A DNA stretch of 7,130 bases from positions 1 to 7,130 of the forward strand of contig JASIJX010000399.1 in the NCBI GenBank assembly GCA_030049955.1. Direction: 5' to 3'. The first letter of the stretch is position 1, and each line of letters starts with the position of its first letter. Made by a program: the position numbers and the translations under genes. Positions 5,769 through 7,130 of this stretch are shown in pieces. The notes beneath the pieces were generated by a model. That model ran no database searches and was not told where the DNA came from. It worked only from the letters and a program-made list of their open reading frames with translations. This stretch comes from Acidobacteriaceae bacterium. Lineage in GTDB: Bacteria; Acidobacteriota; Terriglobia; Terriglobales; Acidobacteriaceae.

Positions 5769-7130
5769 TTACTTCGCAGCGACAGCCGCCTCACCCATCG
5801 CGCCAGGCGGAAACGCATCGGTGAGAGAGATGACTTTCATCTGCGCTTTCAGGTCGGCAAGCGGCGCAGCAGTGGTCACGTTGACGGTCCGTGTCTCGCC
5901 CGGCAAAAGATCGAAGTAATTATCTGACAGTTGCACGTCGAGATTACCGAACGAAAGATAGATGTCGCGTGCGAGGACGGGCGAGGCGATCCTGATGGCG
6001 TAGGTGTTCTGCCCAGGCGCGGCTGAACCTGAGCTGCTGGTTGCAGATTCAGCGGTAGCATCCACTGTGAGCGTTGCAGGTTTCAAGTGCACCTGCTTGG
6101 TGGGCTCCAGATAAATCAGATTCCTCGATATGGCGCCGCCATCCGGCCCGCTCAGGTCTGCGACAACGAAGACACGCGACAGATCGCTGGCCGTGGATAG
6201 CTTCTCGAGCGGCCACTCGAGATAGACTTCGCTTGCAAGCGGGGTCACGTCAACGGAACGGCTGTCTTCGAGCAGCACCTTGCCGTCGAAGTCCATGAGG
6301 CGCACATGCAGCATAGCCTTCTGCGCTTCCGTGCGATCCGAAACGATGTACACGCGCATCATGCCGTCTTCCACATGCGGCGAAACCAGAATCGGCGCGT
6401 AGAAACGCCGCGCGTAATACTGCAGCGCCTTCCAGCGGCCGTAGTAGTCGATCGAAGACCACGACGCCACCGGCCAGCAGTCATTCAATTGCCAGAAGAT
6501 TGAGCCCATCGTCTCCGGGCGGCTGCGCCGGAAGTGCTCGGCGCCGATCTTGATTCCCTCGGCCTGCAGCACCTGACTGACATAGAGAAAGCTGGCAAAG
6601 TCCTTCGGCTCGGGATAATCGCGGAGCATGTAATCGTGGATGATGGAATTGCCTTCATCGTTCTTCTGGTGCGCCAGCATCACGGGCGTAAAGATGCTGG
6701 TTCGATCCTCCGGTGCGGTGAAGCTCTCAATAGTGCGCATCTCCGGGAAAGACTGGAAGCCGTACTCAGTGACGAAGCGCGGATGATGGGTCTCGTAAGT
6801 TGAGAATGGGACGCGCCCGTGCCACACATCCCACACGTGCGCATCGCCGGACTGGAATTTATCGCTCAATTCCTCATAGTCGGAACTGGGCGAGCTGGGC
6901 CAGTAGGGAGTTTCGGCATCCAATCGCTCGACCACGCGATTCAGAATGCCGCTGAACTCGGTGAGGTAATCCTGCCACATCTGAAACTTTACATCGAGTG
7001 GGAGCGACCCGCGACTACCCCAATTGAGCGCCTCTTCTGTTTCGTTGTTGCCGCACCAGATGACGATGCTTGGGTGGTTGCGCAACCGCCGCACCTGGTC
7101 TTCCGCTTCCGCCTCGATGTTCTGCTTGAA
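5769..7130 (-). CDS. GH2 beta-mannosidase, C-terminal part (N-terminus beyond right edge)
   Basis: The reading frame is open through the right edge, giving 453 residues of the C-terminal half or so of an enzyme usually around 850 residues long. Beta-mannosidases remove terminal beta-1,4-linked mannose from manno-oligosaccharides or N-glycan cores. Counting from the first visible residue, the (beta/alpha)8 catalytic domain shows VRRLRNHPSIVIWCGNNE with the general acid/base Glu30 (codon 7041-7043). It also shows VTEYGFQSFP with the nucleophile Glu122 (codon 6765-6767), and then FWQLNDCWP at 212-220. These motifs are those of GH2 mannosidases rather than beta-galactosidases or glucuronidases. 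Two Ig-like C-terminal domains follow, with a Ser/Ala/Thr-rich stretch at about 357-375 and DNYFDLLPGE near 403-412. The stop is TAA at 5771-5769. A signal peptide cannot be judged because the N-terminus is missing. The gene converges on ccdC and has no apparent link to the paa-like run. Confidence 0.93.
   Translation of the reverse strand, partial: FKQNIEAEAEDQVRRLRNHPSIVIWCGNNETEEALNWGSRGSLPLDVKFQMWQDYLTEFSGILNRVVERLDAETPYWPSSPSSDYEELSDKFQSGDAHVWDVWHGRVPFSTYETHHPRFVTEYGFQSFPEMRTIESFTAPEDRTSIFTPVMLAHQKNDEGNSIIHDYMLRDYPEPKDFASFLYVSQVLQAEGIKIGAEHFRRSRPETMGSIFWQLNDCWPVASWSSIDYYGRWKALQYYARRFYAPILVSPHVEDGMMRVYIVSDRTEAQKAMLHVRLMDFDGKVLLEDSRSVDVTPLASEVYLEWPLEKLSTASDLSRVFVVADLSGPDGGAISRNLIYLEPTKQVHLKPATLTVDATAESATSSSGSAAPGQNTYAIRIASPVLARDIYLSFGNLDVQLSDNYFDLLPGETRTVNVTTAAPLADLKAQMKVISLTDAFPPGAMGEAAVAAK

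Noticed and set aside
5752..5776. CGAAG/CTTCG inverted repeat beside the mannosidase stop
   Set aside because: The stem is only 5 bp with a 15-nt loop and no T-run, so it is too weak to call a terminator.
5233..5919. 228-codon plus-strand frame overlapping ccdC and running into the mannosidase
   Set aside because: It is out of frame with ccdC, which has the GGAGG-GTG start and clear family motifs. Its product is His/Arg-rich, and it would also overlap the mannosidase gene antisense.

Overview
This window is about 7.1 kb of fairly GC-rich bacterial DNA (roughly 60% GC by eye). It holds six protein genes: four complete and two cut by the window edges. The gene content suggests a soil-type heterotroph. 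A fused E1 alpha/beta 2-oxoacid dehydrogenase, a CcdC-family membrane protein and a GH2 beta-mannosidase together fit Acidobacteriota (Terriglobia-like). That taxonomic reading is an inference, because no marker gene is present.

Positions 1-5069, plus strand: a compact operon-like run of four genes. They are the C-terminus of a PaaG-like enoyl-CoA hydratase/isomerase, a PaaH-type 3-hydroxyacyl-CoA dehydrogenase, a 690-residue thiamine-diphosphate-dependent dehydrogenase with E1 alpha and beta fused in one chain, and a PaaJ/PcaF-type 3-oxoadipyl-CoA thiolase. The genes overlap or are 9-12 nt apart, so cotranscription is likely. PaaG, PaaH and PaaJ belong to the phenylacetyl-CoA catabolic pathway: ring 1,2-epoxide isomerisation, then beta-oxidation of the opened ring to acetyl-CoA and succinyl-CoA. 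The unexpected member is the E1 between paaH and paaJ. The simplest working idea is that it oxidatively decarboxylates phenylpyruvate or another 2-oxoacid and so makes phenylacetyl-CoA, or a related acyl-CoA, for the surrounding enzymes. No E2 or E3 gene is visible in the window.

Positions 5070-5719, plus strand: a 170-nt gap without a convincing regulatory signal, then a small multi-pass membrane protein of the CcdC family. It starts at GTG behind a strong GGAGG and has no obvious link to the upstream pathway.

Positions 5720-7130: a 49-nt convergent intergenic region with a possible hairpin. After it, on the minus strand, comes the C-terminal half or so of a GH2 beta-mannosidase whose N-terminus lies beyond the right edge. 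This gene belongs to a separate, carbohydrate-degrading locus.

No RNA gene, insertion sequence, CRISPR array or obvious repeat was seen.
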